A stretch of DNA of 64,000 nt from Prochlorococcus marinus XMU1411 (GCF_017696075.1 NZ_JAAORI010000003.1:310001-374000), one strand, 5' to 3'; counted from the stretch's first letter, positions 46,955 to 55,195 are shown. Numbers and translations: made by a program. Notes: generated from the letters alone by a model not told the origin.

Positions 46955-47752
46955 TTAAGTATTTTTGGGCTTTTCATATCTTGAAAATAATGTTTGAGAC
47001 AAGATATAACCCGCAATTCCTGCGGCCGTAAAAGCTAAACCATTTTTAAATAAAGGTAATAAATCATTTGTTCTGGATATTATCGGTGCCAAACCAAAAA
47101 TTCCAAATAACATTCCCCATAAGGGAGAAAGAAGAGCTAAAAATCCAATTGATATGACTTGACCTTCTTTTCTTGGAGCAGATGCAAAACCTGCTACTAA
47201 ACCTCCAAGAATAGATGTACATAAAGTCCAAATATATTGCTCTTTGGGTAGGCCTGGGACAACTTGGCATCCTCCTCTTTCGAGGCAAACCTTTACTGAA
47301 TCAATTGCATCTAATACTGCACCATCCTCACCGTGATCTTTAACATAGTATTGGTTGCCAAATCTTGTTTGAAGTTCAACCCAAAATAACCTTGGCATAA
47401 AATTAAAATAAGCCTCTCCTACGTTAAAGTTCAGCAAATTTCCCCCTCTTGGATCCGCGACTATCAACAAACTTGTCTCATCTAGATCCCAATAGTCCTT
47501 TATTGCGCTACCAGGAGAACTTTCAAACTGAGATAAATATTTAATTTTCCACCCACTTTCAATTTCTAGATTGTTGAGCTTTTCCTCTAAAGATTTTTTC
47601 TGATTAGGGCTTAATGTTTTAGCTAAATCAATTACTGGTGTTTTTTCTTCTGGTAATAGATTTGGATTATTTATAGCGAAAACGGGTTTATGTGAAATTA
47701 AAACTAATATAGATAGAAATATTCCTAATAAATAGTTAATCTTTGAAGGCAT
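46955..47752 (-). CDS. TPM-domain protein (Psb32/TLP18.3-like)
   Basis: The 265-residue protein has a signal peptide (cleavage near VFA-IN), a TPM domain of about 130 residues (VIDLAKTLSPNQKKSLEEKLNNLE, SLLIVADPRGG) and two C-terminal membrane helices. Related Psb32/TLP18.3 proteins take part in PSII repair at the thylakoid. Assignment to that function is by family only. Confidence 0.75.
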   Translation of the reverse strand: MPSKINYLLGIFLSILVLISHKPVFAINNPNLLPEEKTPVIDLAKTLSPNQKKSLEEKLNNLEIESGWKIKYLSQFESSPGSAIKDYWDLDETSLLIVADPRGGNLLNFNVGEAYFNFMPRLFWVELQTRFGNQYYVKDHGEDGAVLDAIDSVKVCLERGGCQVVPGLPKEQYIWTLCTSILGGLVAGFASAPRKEGQVISIGFLALLSPLWGMLFGIFGLAPIISRTNDLLPLFKNGLAFTAAGIAGYILSQTLFSRYEKPKNT

Positions 47753-47783
47753 AAATAAGTTCTGTCTTTTTATATTTTCGCCG

Positions 47784-48974
47784 ATGAATAGCTTACCCGC
47801 GAATAATCCAGATTGGTTAGTAAAAAAAATAATAAAAATGGGTGGGACTATAAGTTTTTATGACTTTATGAATTTTGCATTAAATGATCCTATTAATGGT
47901 TATTACGGCAGCGGTAAGGCTGAGTTAGGCGTTCGAGGAGATTTTGTCACATCACCCTCTTTATCTGATGATTTTGCTTTTTTGGTTGGTAAACAAATAA
48001 AAGATTGGTTGATTCAGTTCAAAAATAGTTTTTTATCTAATCAGAAATTAGCTGTAATTGAATTTGGAGCAGGAGATGGAAGCTTTATGAGTGGATTAAT
48101 TAAATATTTTTTAGAAAACAGCAAGAATTTTTTGGAAGGAGTTTCTTTTGTAATTATTGAACCTAATGAAGGGATGGTAGAAAAACAAAAAAATAAATTG
48201 GAAGAATATTTAAACTTAGGCATTGATATTTTATGGAAAGGTTTGGATGAAGTAGAAGAAAATAATTTAAATGGAATAGTTCTTGCAAATGAGGTTTTGG
48301 ATGCTTTGCCAGTAGAGAGAATAACCTTCTCAAAAGGAAAATTACTTCGACAAGCAGTTTCTATAGAGAAGAAATCTCATAAATTATATTTTGATGAAAT
48401 GTCAATTACAAGTGAATTGAGAAAAAGTATTGAACTTGCTAAAAGTGAGTTGGGAATCACTATCCCGCCTGAAGATGCTCTTGAAGGATGGACAACCGAA
48501 TGGCATGTAGATAATTCAAAATGGTTAGAAGCTATTTATGGAAAAATCAATAATGGTATTTTATTGATAATTGATTACGCTAAAGAAGCTGAAAAATACT
48601 ATAACTCTAAGAATTCTGATGGGACGATAGTTTCTTATGTAAATCAAAAAATGATGAATAATGTTCTAGATTCTCCTGGAAATTGCGATTTAACATCTCA
48701 TGTTTGTATAGAAACTTTAATTAATGATGCTGAGACTCTTGGATTTAATACTCTTGGAATAACTAAACAAGGAGAGGCTTTGTTGGCACTTGGATTGGCA
48801 GAGAGACTTTATGGAATTCAGAAGGAATTTAAGGAGGATTTATCAAATGCTCTTTTAAGAAGAGAGGCATTACTTAGACTCGTTGATCCTGTATGTCTAG
48901 GTAATTTTAAGTGGTTTGTTTTTAATAAGTTTAAGGAGAAGGAAATGAAAATAAATTCAACCTGTTTACGTTAA
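47784..48974 (+). CDS. MidA/NDUFAF7-like SAM methyltransferase (DUF185)
   Basis: The 396-residue protein has [24 protein letters not shown] at the N-terminus, motif [16 protein letters not shown] and [13 protein letters not shown], all DUF185 hallmarks. Mitochondrial NDUFAF7 methylates a complex I subunit arginine; the cyanobacterial target could be NDH-1, but that is inference. It converges with aroB with shared TTAA stops. Confidence 0.85.
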   Translation: MNSLPANNPDWLVKKIIKMGGTISFYDFMNFALNDPINGYYGSGKAELGVRGDFVTSPSLSDDFAFLVGKQIKDWLIQFKNSFLSNQKLAVIEFGAGDGSFMSGLIKYFLENSKNFLEGVSFVIIEPNEGMVEKQKNKLEEYLNLGIDILWKGLDEVEENNLNGIVLANEVLDALPVERITFSKGKLLRQAVSIEKKSHKLYFDEMSITSELRKSIELAKSELGITIPPEDALEGWTTEWHVDNSKWLEAIYGKINNGILLIIDYAKEAEKYYNSKNSDGTIVSYVNQKMMNNVLDSPGNCDLTSHVCIETLINDAETLGFNTLGITKQGEALLALGLAERLYGIQKEFKEDLSNALLRREALLRLVDPVCLGNFKWFVFNKFKEKEMKINSTCLR

Positions 48975-50062
48975 GAAAAAAACTTTAAAAATAATGAATC
49001 TTCTACGTCATCATATATATCTACTGCACCAATTTCTTTCGGTAATATAAATCTCATTTTGCCATCACGAACTTTCTTGTCGCCCATAAGTATTGTTAGA
49101 ACCTCTTCTTTATTTATTTTGGGGATCTCGGTAGGAAGATCGTAACTCCTTAAAAGATTCTTCTGTCTTTCTAATTCTTCTTGAGACCATAACCCTTTCT
49201 CAATTGCTATTTTCCCCGCAATATTCATACCAATTGATATTGCCTCACCATGTAGAAATTTGCCGTATCCACATAAATTTTCAATGACGTGACCAAAAGA
49301 ATGACCATAATTCAATATCGCTCTAACACCATTTTCATGTTCGTCTTGAGAAACAATATGAGACTTTGTTTTTATTGAACTATTAATTATTTTAATTAGA
49401 TAATCATTCTTGAGATTTATAAGTTCATTCTTGTGTTTTTCAATTTCTAAGTATTCGAAAAGTTCTTTATCTCTTATTACTCCGTATTTTATTACTTCGG
49501 CCATGCCTGCATTAAATTCTCTTTTGGGCAAACTTTTTAAAGTTTCTGGATCAATAAAAACAGCTTTAGGTTGATTGAAAGCTCCAATTAAATTCTTACC
49601 TTTTGGATGATTTACTCCTGTTTTTCCTCCCACAGATGAATCAACCATCGATAATAATGTTGTTGGAATCTGTATATATTCGATGCCTCTTAGCCAAGTA
49701 GCAGCAGCGAAGCCACTTACATCTCCAACAATTCCTCCTCCAAGGGCAATAATTATTGAATTTCTATCTAAGCCAAATTCAAATGCAACATCATATATTT
49801 CACTTAAGGTTTTTAAGTTTTTATATGATTCTCCAGTCTTGATAAGGAACATTTTGGCCTGGTATTGATTATCTTTTAAATTATTTAAGAATTTTTCTCC
49901 ATACAAATTTGATATTTCTTCATTTGAAATTACAAGTATTTTTCTATTCTTTGTTATTCCAATTCTTAAGAGTTCTTCGCTGATATTATTCAGTATCCCT
50001 GCTTTTAGTGTTACTTCGTATGACTTATCACCTAATGGGACTAATATTTTTCTCTTATTCAC
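48971..50062 (-). CDS. aroB: 3-dehydroquinate synthase
   Basis: AroB catalyses step two of the shikimate pathway using NAD+ and zinc. The 363-residue protein has the NAD-binding [38 protein letters not shown] and the metal ligands in [12 protein letters not shown] and [10 protein letters not shown]. It is divergent from purK across 125 bases. Confidence 0.96.
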   Translation of the reverse strand: MNKRKILVPLGDKSYEVTLKAGILNNISEELLRIGITKNRKILVISNEEISNLYGEKFLNNLKDNQYQAKMFLIKTGESYKNLKTLSEIYDVAFEFGLDRNSIIIALGGGIVGDVSGFAAATWLRGIEYIQIPTTLLSMVDSSVGGKTGVNHPKGKNLIGAFNQPKAVFIDPETLKSLPKREFNAGMAEVIKYGVIRDKELFEYLEIEKHKNELINLKNDYLIKIINSSIKTKSHIVSQDEHENGVRAILNYGHSFGHVIENLCGYGKFLHGEAISIGMNIAGKIAIEKGLWSQEELERQKNLLRSYDLPTEIPKINKEEVLTILMGDKKVRDGKMRFILPKEIGAVDIYDDVEDSLFLKFFS

Positions 50063-50187
50063 AATTGATTACCTGGTTAAAATTTATAAATATTTAGTAT
50101 TAAATACTTTATATATTAGCAAAATCTAAGCTCTGGATACTTAAAAATTCAGTTGTTAAGAATTAGAAATGGTAATAAAATCATGCT

Positions 50188-51378
50188 ATGAGTTTAAAAA
50201 AAAATATAAACGATATTAAGAAAAATTATTCTCTGGGAATAATTGGAGGTGGTCAACTGGCTTTAATGTTAACCGAGGCAGCAAAAAAAAGAAATTTAGA
50301 AGTATGTGTGCAAACAAAATCTTGTGATGATCCTGCTGGTTCAAAAGCAGATCATGTCATAGAAGCTGATCCTTTAAAGATAAGAGGTAATAAATCATTA
50401 ATTAATGAGTGTGAAAAAATAATTTTTGAAAATGAATGGATAAAAATTGATAAATTAAATTTAATTGACAATAAAGATATTTTTGTCCCAAGCCTTAATG
50501 CAATTAAGCCATTAGTAGATAGGTTTTCTCAAAAAAAATTAATAGATAGAATGAATATTCCTTGTCCAAAATGGATAAGCATTGAAGATTTTAAAAATCT
50601 CTCGGATGAGGAAATCAATAATTGGAATTTTCCTCTAATGGCAAAATCAAATAAAGGTGGATATGACGGTAAAGGGAACAGAAAAATAAAGACAAAAGAA
50701 GATTTAGATTCTTTTTTAACAGAGAATAATTCTGATGAATGGTTAATAGAAGAATGGATAGAGTATGAAAAAGAACTGGCTCTCGTTGGTTCGAGAGATA
50801 GGACCGGTAAGATAAGATTCTTTCCAATAGTTGAGACATTCCAATCAAACCATGTTTGTGATTGGGTTCTTGCACCTGGAACAAATGAATATGATTTGAA
50901 CTTATTTGCAATAAATATTTTCTCTTCAATAGTCAATGAACTTAATTACGTTGGAGTTTTAGCTATTGAATTCTTCTATGGAGATAATGGTCTTTTAATT
51001 AATGAAATAGCTCCTAGAACACATAACTCAGCTCATTTCTCTATTGAAGCTTGCACTTCAAGTCAGTTTGATCAATATGTTTGCATTTCTTCTGGGATAA
51101 TGCCACCTGAAATTAAAATGAACTGTGAAGGTGCAATTATGATAAATCTACTGGGGTTAAAAAAGAATTTCCCAATCTCAATGGAATCCAGAATTAAGAT
51201 GTTATCTGAAATTGAGGGTTCTAATATTCATTCTTATGGCAAATCTCGCGAAATGCTGGGAAGAAAAATGGCTCACATCACATTTCTATTAAATGGTAAA
51301 ACGCATTCAGAAAGATATGATGAAGCTCAAATTTTATTAACTATGGTAAGAGACATTTGGCCATCTCCAAATGCATAA
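50188..51378 (+). CDS. purK: N5-carboxyaminoimidazole ribonucleotide synthase
   Basis: PurK is an ATP-grasp enzyme of purine synthesis that carboxylates AIR. The 396-residue protein has IIGGGQLALMLTEAAK, the ATP-grasp lid KSNKGGYDGKGNRKI, and EIAPRTHNSAHFSIEACTSSQFDQY. 6S RNA follows 15-20 bases after its stop, as known in other marine picocyanobacteria. Confidence 0.95.
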   Translation: MSLKKNINDIKKNYSLGIIGGGQLALMLTEAAKKRNLEVCVQTKSCDDPAGSKADHVIEADPLKIRGNKSLINECEKIIFENEWIKIDKLNLIDNKDIFVPSLNAIKPLVDRFSQKKLIDRMNIPCPKWISIEDFKNLSDEEINNWNFPLMAKSNKGGYDGKGNRKIKTKEDLDSFLTENNSDEWLIEEWIEYEKELALVGSRDRTGKIRFFPIVETFQSNHVCDWVLAPGTNEYDLNLFAINIFSSIVNELNYVGVLAIEFFYGDNGLLINEIAPRTHNSAHFSIEACTSSQFDQYVCISSGIMPPEIKMNCEGAIMINLLGLKKNFPISMESRIKMLSEIEGSNIHSYGKSREMLGRKMAHITFLLNGKTHSERYDEAQILLTMVRDIWPSPNA

Positions 51379-51394
51379 AAAAATAAGTTAGAGT

Positions 51395-51582
51395 TAGATT
51401 ACTGGGTCTTTGGTTAAGTTCTTCTTTATGTGCTCTGATCTGACTCTCTTTCGACATGAGGAGACTGTCGTGATGCGGTAGTAAACCGATCTTGTAATCG
51501 GAAACGAAAGCCCACTTTGAATCCTCTTCTGGCATTTCCAGGTCGATGCAGCAGAGAACTGACGGGGATCCGGTGTTACCTA
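51395..51582 (+). ncRNA. ssrS: 6S RNA (ssrS type, cyanobacterial 6Sa)
   Basis: ACTGGGTC (51401-51408) pairs with GATCCGGT (51567-51574), and AGTTCTT (near 51418) pairs with GAGAACT (near 51553), forming the closing stem of a long, bulged hairpin of about 185 nt. The GC content is higher than the surroundings. Its place directly downstream of purK matches published Prochlorococcus/Synechococcus 6S RNA. 6S RNA binds the RNA polymerase holoenzyme as an open-promoter mimic. Exact ends are estimated. Confidence 0.85.
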
Positions 51583-51584
51583 TC

Positions 51585-51611
51585 AAAATGCTTGCTAAAA
51601 CAGGCTTTTGG
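51585..51611 (+). terminator. Possible terminator hairpin after 6S RNA
   Basis: CAAAAtGCTTG and CAGGCTTTTG form a bulged 10-bp stem around a CTAAAA-type loop; the tract behind it is interrupted (GTGGGTATTTTATTTTTTT), so it is a weak terminator or processing structure. Confidence 0.4.
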
Positions 51612-51687
51612 TGGGTATTTTATTTTTTTGGAATAACTGGGCTGTTTTTATTCTCTATCAGTGTAAATAATTTATTTGCCAAAATAC

Positions 51688-51735
51688 TTGACGATCCATT
51701 TCTGATGTATTTATATTTGTAGTACACATGTATTA
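51688..51735 (+). promoter_or_regulatory. Promoter with LexA-box-like palindrome upstream of DUF1651 gene A
   Basis: TTGACG (51688-51693), an 18-base spacer and TATATT (51712-51717) form a good sigma-70-type promoter. Overlapping the expected start point is tagtacacatgtatta (51720-51735), an imperfect palindrome with TACA-N2-TGTA core. It fits the published cyanobacterial LexA consensus RGTACNNNDGTWCB with one mismatch. The same arrangement recurs at 54137-54183. Confidence 0.65.
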
Positions 51736-51742
51736 CTAATTA

Positions 51743-52042
51743 ATGACTTTAGGAGGAGCTAATGTTTGGACTAATTTTTCTTACGGTTATCGTAATGAGT
51801 CCCCAAGTGGTTGGTTGCTTAGCCCAGACCGCAGCAGACTAATTTTATTTACAAGGAATAAAAAATCTCCAAGAAATAGTATGAGAATTTTTGCTCATAC
51901 ATATTATGCAAATGATCTTGGTGAGCCAATGGCAATTAAATCATCAACTCAAATGTACTTGGATAATGCTTGGGATAAATGGCATGACCTTCAATTAGAA
52001 GGTTGGACTTTTGAAGAACTTGAATTACCTGAATCTGTATGA
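51743..52042 (+). CDS. DUF1651 family protein A
   Basis: The 99-residue protein has the DUF1651 core: GWLLSPDRSRLILF (about 23-36), then FAHTYYANDLGEPMAI and WDKWHDLQLEGW. The function of this picocyanobacterial family is unknown. ATG at 51743 has no Shine-Dalgarno sequence and would have a leader of under 20 bases from the predicted start point, while a second ATG with a strong AGGAGG opens another frame at 51762. The core, not the first 20 residues, is shared with the paralogue at 54189. The stop overlaps the next ATG (ATGA). Confidence 0.75.
   Translation: MTLGGANVWTNFSYGYRNESPSGWLLSPDRSRLILFTRNKKSPRNSMRIFAHTYYANDLGEPMAIKSSTQMYLDNAWDKWHDLQLEGWTFEELELPESV
51762..51842 (+). CDS. Overlapping 26-aa hydrophobic ORF in +1 frame of DUF1651 A (candidate)
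   Basis: ATG at 51762 follows AGGAGG by five to six bases. The frame encodes MFGLIF, a hydrophobic stretch, SPQ and VVGCL, then a short polar tail, 26 residues in all. It looks like a tiny membrane peptide or lipoprotein precursor. The paralogous locus has an ORF of identical length, at the same offset and with the same pattern (54208). The GC-Leu triplet is partly forced by the Gly-Trp-Leu codons of the DUF1651 frame, so expression needs proof. Confidence 0.4.
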   Translation: MFGLIFLTVIVMSPQVVGCLAQTAAD

Positions 52043-52179
52043 CTAACTTAAATCCAATCAAAAAGAAATTATCAAAAGTAGATAGAAAGATATCTATGCA
52101 AGACCCATCAAAATTATTAGCAGAATTTTTTAATGGTGTTGTGATTGAACTTCATGAAGAATATAAATATGACTCATAA
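52039..52179 (+). CDS. Small basic protein (46 aa), coupled to DUF1651 A
   Basis: ATG overlaps the DUF1651 stop (ATGA). The 46-residue product has a Lys-rich first third (IKKKLSKVDRK) and an acidic end (IELHEEYKYDS). Family not recognised; translational coupling supports it. Confidence 0.5.
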   Translation: MTNLNPIKKKLSKVDRKISMQDPSKLLAEFFNGVVIELHEEYKYDS

Positions 52180-52321
52180 AGAATTGATAGATCAAGTTTC
52201 CGCAAATTTATTTAAACAAAGTGGAAAGTTAGAAAGCAGAAGATCTTGGTTGGCAATGAGGAATTATCTTGAACAATTAGATACCGAACAACTTAAATCC
52301 ATGCTTAAGGACCACGGATGA
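52169..52321 (+). CDS. Small helical protein (50 aa), third in DUF1651 A operon
   Basis: It overlaps the preceding 46-aa gene by 11 bases. The 50-residue product begins MTHKELIDQV and is amphipathic and helical throughout (SWLAMRNYLEQLDTEQLKSML). Function unknown. Confidence 0.5.
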   Translation: MTHKELIDQVSANLFKQSGKLESRRSWLAMRNYLEQLDTEQLKSMLKDHG

Positions 52322-52331
52322 TTCAAAAACT

Positions 52332-52445
52332 TTATTTAGTTTTTATTTTTTTCTTAATTCTCAGAAAACCATAAGTTGCAAAGCCAACCAAAAACATATC
52401 CAAGTAAATATGCCAAGTAGGAAAAATCTGGTTTATTAATTCCAT
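52332..52445 (-). CDS. Small single-helix membrane protein (37 aa)
   Basis: ATG at 52445 overlaps the stop of the ligase-domain gene (TAATG), giving 37 residues with one helix (IYLDMFLVGFATYGFL) and a Lys-rich cytoplasmic tail. It looks translationally coupled to the upstream gene. Confidence 0.5.
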   Translation of the reverse strand: MELINQIFPTWHIYLDMFLVGFATYGFLRIKKKIKTK

Positions 52446-53194
52446 TAACGTTTTATTGCCACTTGCCAATAAGGATAATCTAAATTTGATTTTTCTCTAA
52501 TCAATTGTAATTTTCTAGAATTTATTTTTACTACTATTCCATCTGTTGGATAGTTACTAAAAAGTTTCCCTTCTAGCCATTGTTTTCTAAATAATTCAAG
52601 TTGGCTCGTAAAGTTGCATGAAATATCCTGAGGGATCGTGAAGCCAAGCTTTGAAAGACTTTTTTTGGACTCATATTGGTTAAGTTTTGAATTAAGTATT
52701 TGAAATGCACAGAAGCTAAGACTTTCAGAAAATCCTTCTTTAGCTCTTAGAAATCCAGAAGAGATTCTCTGGGAGATATTTGGACTTTGGTTGGGTGCAT
52801 ATAATTCACCTCTAACTTGAAGAACTCCTCGTAAAGGGAGATTATTGGGAATGTCTTGGACTTTAATAAGTTTACTAGTAACGTCTGCCCCTTTTCTTGA
52901 AATTGCTTTCTCCAAGGTTCCATCCCTATATTGCAAAGCAACAGCACAACCATCAATTTTTGGTTCAATTAATAATCTGGTATCTACTAATAATCCTTTC
53001 AAAAATTCATCTATTGAATCCTTTTCTAATGAAGGTAAAACTAGTTTATTTTTCTTTTTAAAGTAATCACAATTTGGGTTTGTTCTTAATAAATTTTTTT
53101 CAAGTTGGTCGAACTGCTTATCAGAGATTAAAGCATTACCATTTCTATAATTATCGTCATACCATTCAATTCGTTCTTCTAAATAACTCTTCAT
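52445..53194 (-). CDS. Minimal NAD+-dependent DNA ligase-like adenylation domain
   Basis: The 249-residue protein begins with a domain Ia-like helical region (EWYDDNYRNGNALISDKQFDQLE), then the nucleotidyltransferase motifs: I EPKIDG (adenylated Lys, about residue 79), motif III-like QVRGELY, motif IV TDGIVVKIN and a terminal motif V-like VAIKR. It stops there: the OB fold, zinc finger, HhH and BRCT domains of LigA (about 670 residues) are absent. It might seal nicks poorly, join with a partner, or transfer AMP to something else. It is coupled to neighbours at both ends (TAA-ATG with 53195, TAATG with 52445). Confidence 0.8.
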   Translation of the reverse strand: MKSYLEERIEWYDDNYRNGNALISDKQFDQLEKNLLRTNPNCDYFKKKNKLVLPSLEKDSIDEFLKGLLVDTRLLIEPKIDGCAVALQYRDGTLEKAISRKGADVTSKLIKVQDIPNNLPLRGVLQVRGELYAPNQSPNISQRISSGFLRAKEGFSESLSFCAFQILNSKLNQYESKKSLSKLGFTIPQDISCNFTSQLELFRKQWLEGKLFSNYPTDGIVVKINSRKLQLIREKSNLDYPYWQVAIKR

Positions 53195-53401
53195 TTAATA
53201 CGATGGCTTAAGTTTTTGGTCAGGTATCCAACTTGGTTTATCTATAATCCATTTTTCTCTATCTTCATATTTAACAGTCCATAAAAGAAATGAAGAAATT
53301 TCTTTAAGAGTTATGCCAATCAAATATCTTGTTTTTGGACTTGTTAATATAAATCCAAATAATAAAATTAATAAAATAAGTTTAAACATACCTTTAATCA
53401 T
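53195..53401 (-). CDS. Small membrane protein (68 aa) upstream of ligase-domain gene
   Basis: It has one N-terminal helix (LILLILLFGFILTS) and a soluble basic tail with several Trp (LLWTVKYEDREKWIIDKPSWIPD). Its stop directly abuts the ligase-domain ATG, so the two are cotranslated. Function unknown. Confidence 0.55.
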   Translation of the reverse strand: MIKGMFKLILLILLFGFILTSPKTRYLIGITLKEISSFLLWTVKYEDREKWIIDKPSWIPDQKLKPSY

Positions 53402-53432
53402 TTAAAAACTCAGCACAATTTTTGCGAACTTT

Positions 53433-53690
53433 TTAATTAATGCAATTCTTATAACCCTCAATCTTTGCTAGTTCATCAATATTCAAACCTGTTTCTTCTA
53501 ATAAAGTTTCTCCTATATCGTCCTTATTAAATTTAGTTAAAGCTCCTTTAGTAGAGTACTTAATACATTGGTTTTTGTATTTTGCTTCTTTGACAACAGG
53601 AGATAAATAAAAACCAAACAATATGATAAAAGCCCCATAGGTTACAACTTTTCTATGGTTTTTCCACCATTCATAAAATTTATTGGACAC
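53433..53690 (-). CDS. Hypothetical membrane-anchored protein (85 aa)
   Basis: It has a short basic N-terminus, one helix (VVTYGAFIILFGFYLSPVV), then a soluble domain with two Cys and an acidic helix. It lies 31 bases upstream of the 68-aa gene on the same strand. Family not recognised. Confidence 0.5.
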   Translation of the reverse strand: MSNKFYEWWKNHRKVVTYGAFIILFGFYLSPVVKEAKYKNQCIKYSTKGALTKFNKDDIGETLLEETGLNIDELAKIEGYKNCIN

Positions 53691-53759
53691 GAAAAATAAA
53701 TGACTATTTTCTATTTTAAATTGACTGTCAACAAATTACTTTAGAAATTTAAGGATTGG

Positions 53760-54068
53760 TTAATTTATTGTTTTTTCATTAATAGATTTAACCCAAGAAT
53801 AATATCTTGATTTTCTAATCCTTTGCTCTTTCGAGACTAATCTATCGGCAGATTCTAGAGGTGATTCTCCTTTCTCAACTTTTGTTGTAATAGAAATACC
53901 AAAACCTTTTGCTTCAATTTTTGCAATGCCACCCTCTAAAAAAAATAAAAAAGACCAACCTTTGTTCCATCCTAAATAGAAGGGATTTCGATACATTGCA
54001 TTCTTTTGGAGATACTCTTTAAATGATATTTTCCTTTTCGAGGAGTTACTTGTATTCACTATTACCAA
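53760..54068 (-). CDS. Hypothetical protein (102 aa)
   Basis: It is a basic protein with an aromatic patch (YRNPFYLGWNKGWSFLFFLEGG) and a C-terminal helical segment. The start is either TTG at 54068 or GTG three codons later. It is divergent from DUF1651 gene B; the LexA-like site at 54168 lies about 100 bases from its start. Confidence 0.5.
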   Translation of the reverse strand: MVIVNTSNSSKRKISFKEYLQKNAMYRNPFYLGWNKGWSFLFFLEGGIAKIEAKGFGISITTKVEKGESPLESADRLVSKEQRIRKSRYYSWVKSINEKTIN

Positions 54069-54136
54069 ATAAGAAGTTTACGGCTGCTTATTTCTGGAAA
54101 GTAATTTTAGTATTTAAATAATTATCAGAGGAATAC

Positions 54137-54183
54137 TTGACTTCTATAATTAGTACATTTATATTAATAGTACAACTGTATTA
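54137..54183 (+). promoter_or_regulatory. Promoter with LexA-box-like palindrome upstream of DUF1651 gene B
   Basis: TTGACT (54137-54142), a 17-base spacer and TATATT (54160-54165) are followed by tagtacaactgtatta (54168-54183). Twelve of the 16 palindrome bases are constrained by symmetry, and it matches the copy at 51720 except at two central bases. One mismatch to RGTACNNNDGTWCB. Confidence 0.65.
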
Positions 54184-54188
54184 TCTTA

Positions 54189-54479
54189 ATGACTTCAGGA
54201 GTCGCTAATGTTCGGACTTATTTTTATAGTGGCAGCCTTATTGACCCCCCAACTGGCTGGTTGTTTAACAAAAAAAGTGGTTTATTAATTTTTTTTGAGA
54301 GTTATAAGAAATCTGTATCTAATAACTTACAAGTATATACTCATCTTTTCTATGCAAATGAATTAGGTGAACCAGCCCAAATTAAAAATTCAAGACTTCA
54401 TTCTAATGAGTGTGCTTGTGAAACATGGAATGAATTAATTGCAGGAGGTTGGCAAATTGTTACTAATAAATTCCAGTAA
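54189..54479 (+). CDS. DUF1651 family protein B
   Basis: The 96-residue paralogue of the gene at 51743 shares GWLF...LLIFF, HLFYANELGEPAQI and W-x-x-L-x-x-x-GW. Similarity in the first 20 residues is lower than in the core, and the substitutions there are radical (Trp/Arg, Asn/Tyr, Ser/Tyr) although the DNA is well conserved. A 77-aa Cys-rich gene follows after two bases. Confidence 0.75.
   Translation: MTSGVANVRTYFYSGSLIDPPTGWLFNKKSGLLIFFESYKKSVSNNLQVYTHLFYANELGEPAQIKNSRLHSNECACETWNELIAGGWQIVTNKFQ
54208..54288 (+). CDS. Overlapping 26-aa hydrophobic ORF in +1 frame of DUF1651 B (candidate)
   Basis: ATG at 54208 is preceded by AGGAG at six bases. The product starts MFGLIF, has a hydrophobic core, TPQ and LAGCL, and a basic tail (TKKVVY). 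Eleven of 26 residues are identical to the ORF at 51762 and most others are conservative hydrophobic swaps. Same length and same 19-base offset from the DUF1651 ATG. Confidence 0.4.
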   Translation: MFGLIFIVAALLTPQLAGCLTKKVVY

Positions 54480-54481
54480 TC

Positions 54482-54715
54482 ATGATCAAGGTAAATCCGT
54501 CAAAATGGGAATATCTAAAAGAATCTACCCTAAAACGAAAACGAACAAAGATTTGTATTACTTGCAATCACTTTCGCTACAGCACTACAGAAACTTTTGC
54601 TACTATCTTGATCTGTCCAAAATACGAAAAACGCATACCCCAGGGTGAGCATTTACTTAAAGGCTGTGAGTATTGGCAAAAAAATAGAACGATATTTTCC
54701 CCTGAAGCGTCTTAA
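54482..54715 (+). CDS. Small Cys-rich protein (77 aa), possible zinc binder
   Basis: It begins two bases after the DUF1651 B stop. It contains CITC, ILICPKYEKRIPQG and GCEYW, a C-x2-C...C...C spacing suggestive of a zinc ribbon. The overlapping frame from 54439 is rejected in its favour. Likely cotranscribed with DUF1651 B. Confidence 0.65.
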   Translation: MIKVNPSKWEYLKESTLKRKRTKICITCNHFRYSTTETFATILICPKYEKRIPQGEHLLKGCEYWQKNRTIFSPEAS

Positions 54716-54815
54716 TTATTATCTAATTAAACTTCTCTCGGTAGAGATATTTAATTATGTAAACAAAGCATTATTTTATACAACTTAAAAAATTCTTTTT
54801 AAGTAATTTTGAAGC

Positions 54816-54917
54816 ATGATTCAATTCTACTTTTCCATATTTTTATTAGTGGTGCTTACATTTTTTGCACTTTTATTAGATGCACCAGAATTAGCATCTT
54901 TAATTCAAACATTTTAG
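54816..54917 (+). CDS. Small hydrophobic protein (33 aa)
   Basis: ATG at 54816 opens a frame that is almost entirely one membrane helix (FYFSIFLLVVLTFFALLL) with an acidic end. A short inverted repeat (AAATCAG/CTGATTT, 54928-54949) follows and may end transcription. Function unknown. Confidence 0.45.
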   Translation: MIQFYFSIFLLVVLTFFALLLDAPELASLIQTF

Positions 54918-54999
54918 AAAATAATAAATCAGCATTTTTACTGATTTACTTTCTTAATAAGTAAGGCCTAGGTTTAACTTATTGAATAGGAGGGATCTA

Positions 55000-55041
55000 A
55001 TGATTGACAGTCCACCAGAGAAGTTAAATTATAAAATTTAA
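55000..55041 (+). CDS. Very short ORF behind a strong ribosome-binding site (13 aa, candidate)
   Basis: AGGAGGG lies at a good distance before ATG at 55000, and the frame encodes MIDSPPEKLNYKI. Strong Shine-Dalgarno sequences are uncommon in this AT-rich DNA, so the peptide or a leader-peptide role is possible. Confidence 0.25.
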   Translation: MIDSPPEKLNYKI

Positions 55042-55195
55042 ATCTAGATAAAACTAATGCTAAATATGGAATGAATCTTCTATTTGAGATTCATTCCTTA
55101 TTAATTTCTTAATAAATATTAAATTTTAAAAGTAAAAAATCTGTTCATATAAAAATGACTTTAGGCTTGAGTCCCTTCTTAGATAGCTGCTAACT

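Noticed and set aside
51341-51586. 81-codon minus-strand frame
   Set aside because: It covers 6S RNA and the end of purK; the base pairing and location explain the sequence.
54439-54648. 69-codon plus-strand frame
   Set aside because: It overlaps the 77-codon frame starting two bases after DUF1651 B, which has conserved-looking Cys motifs and the better position.
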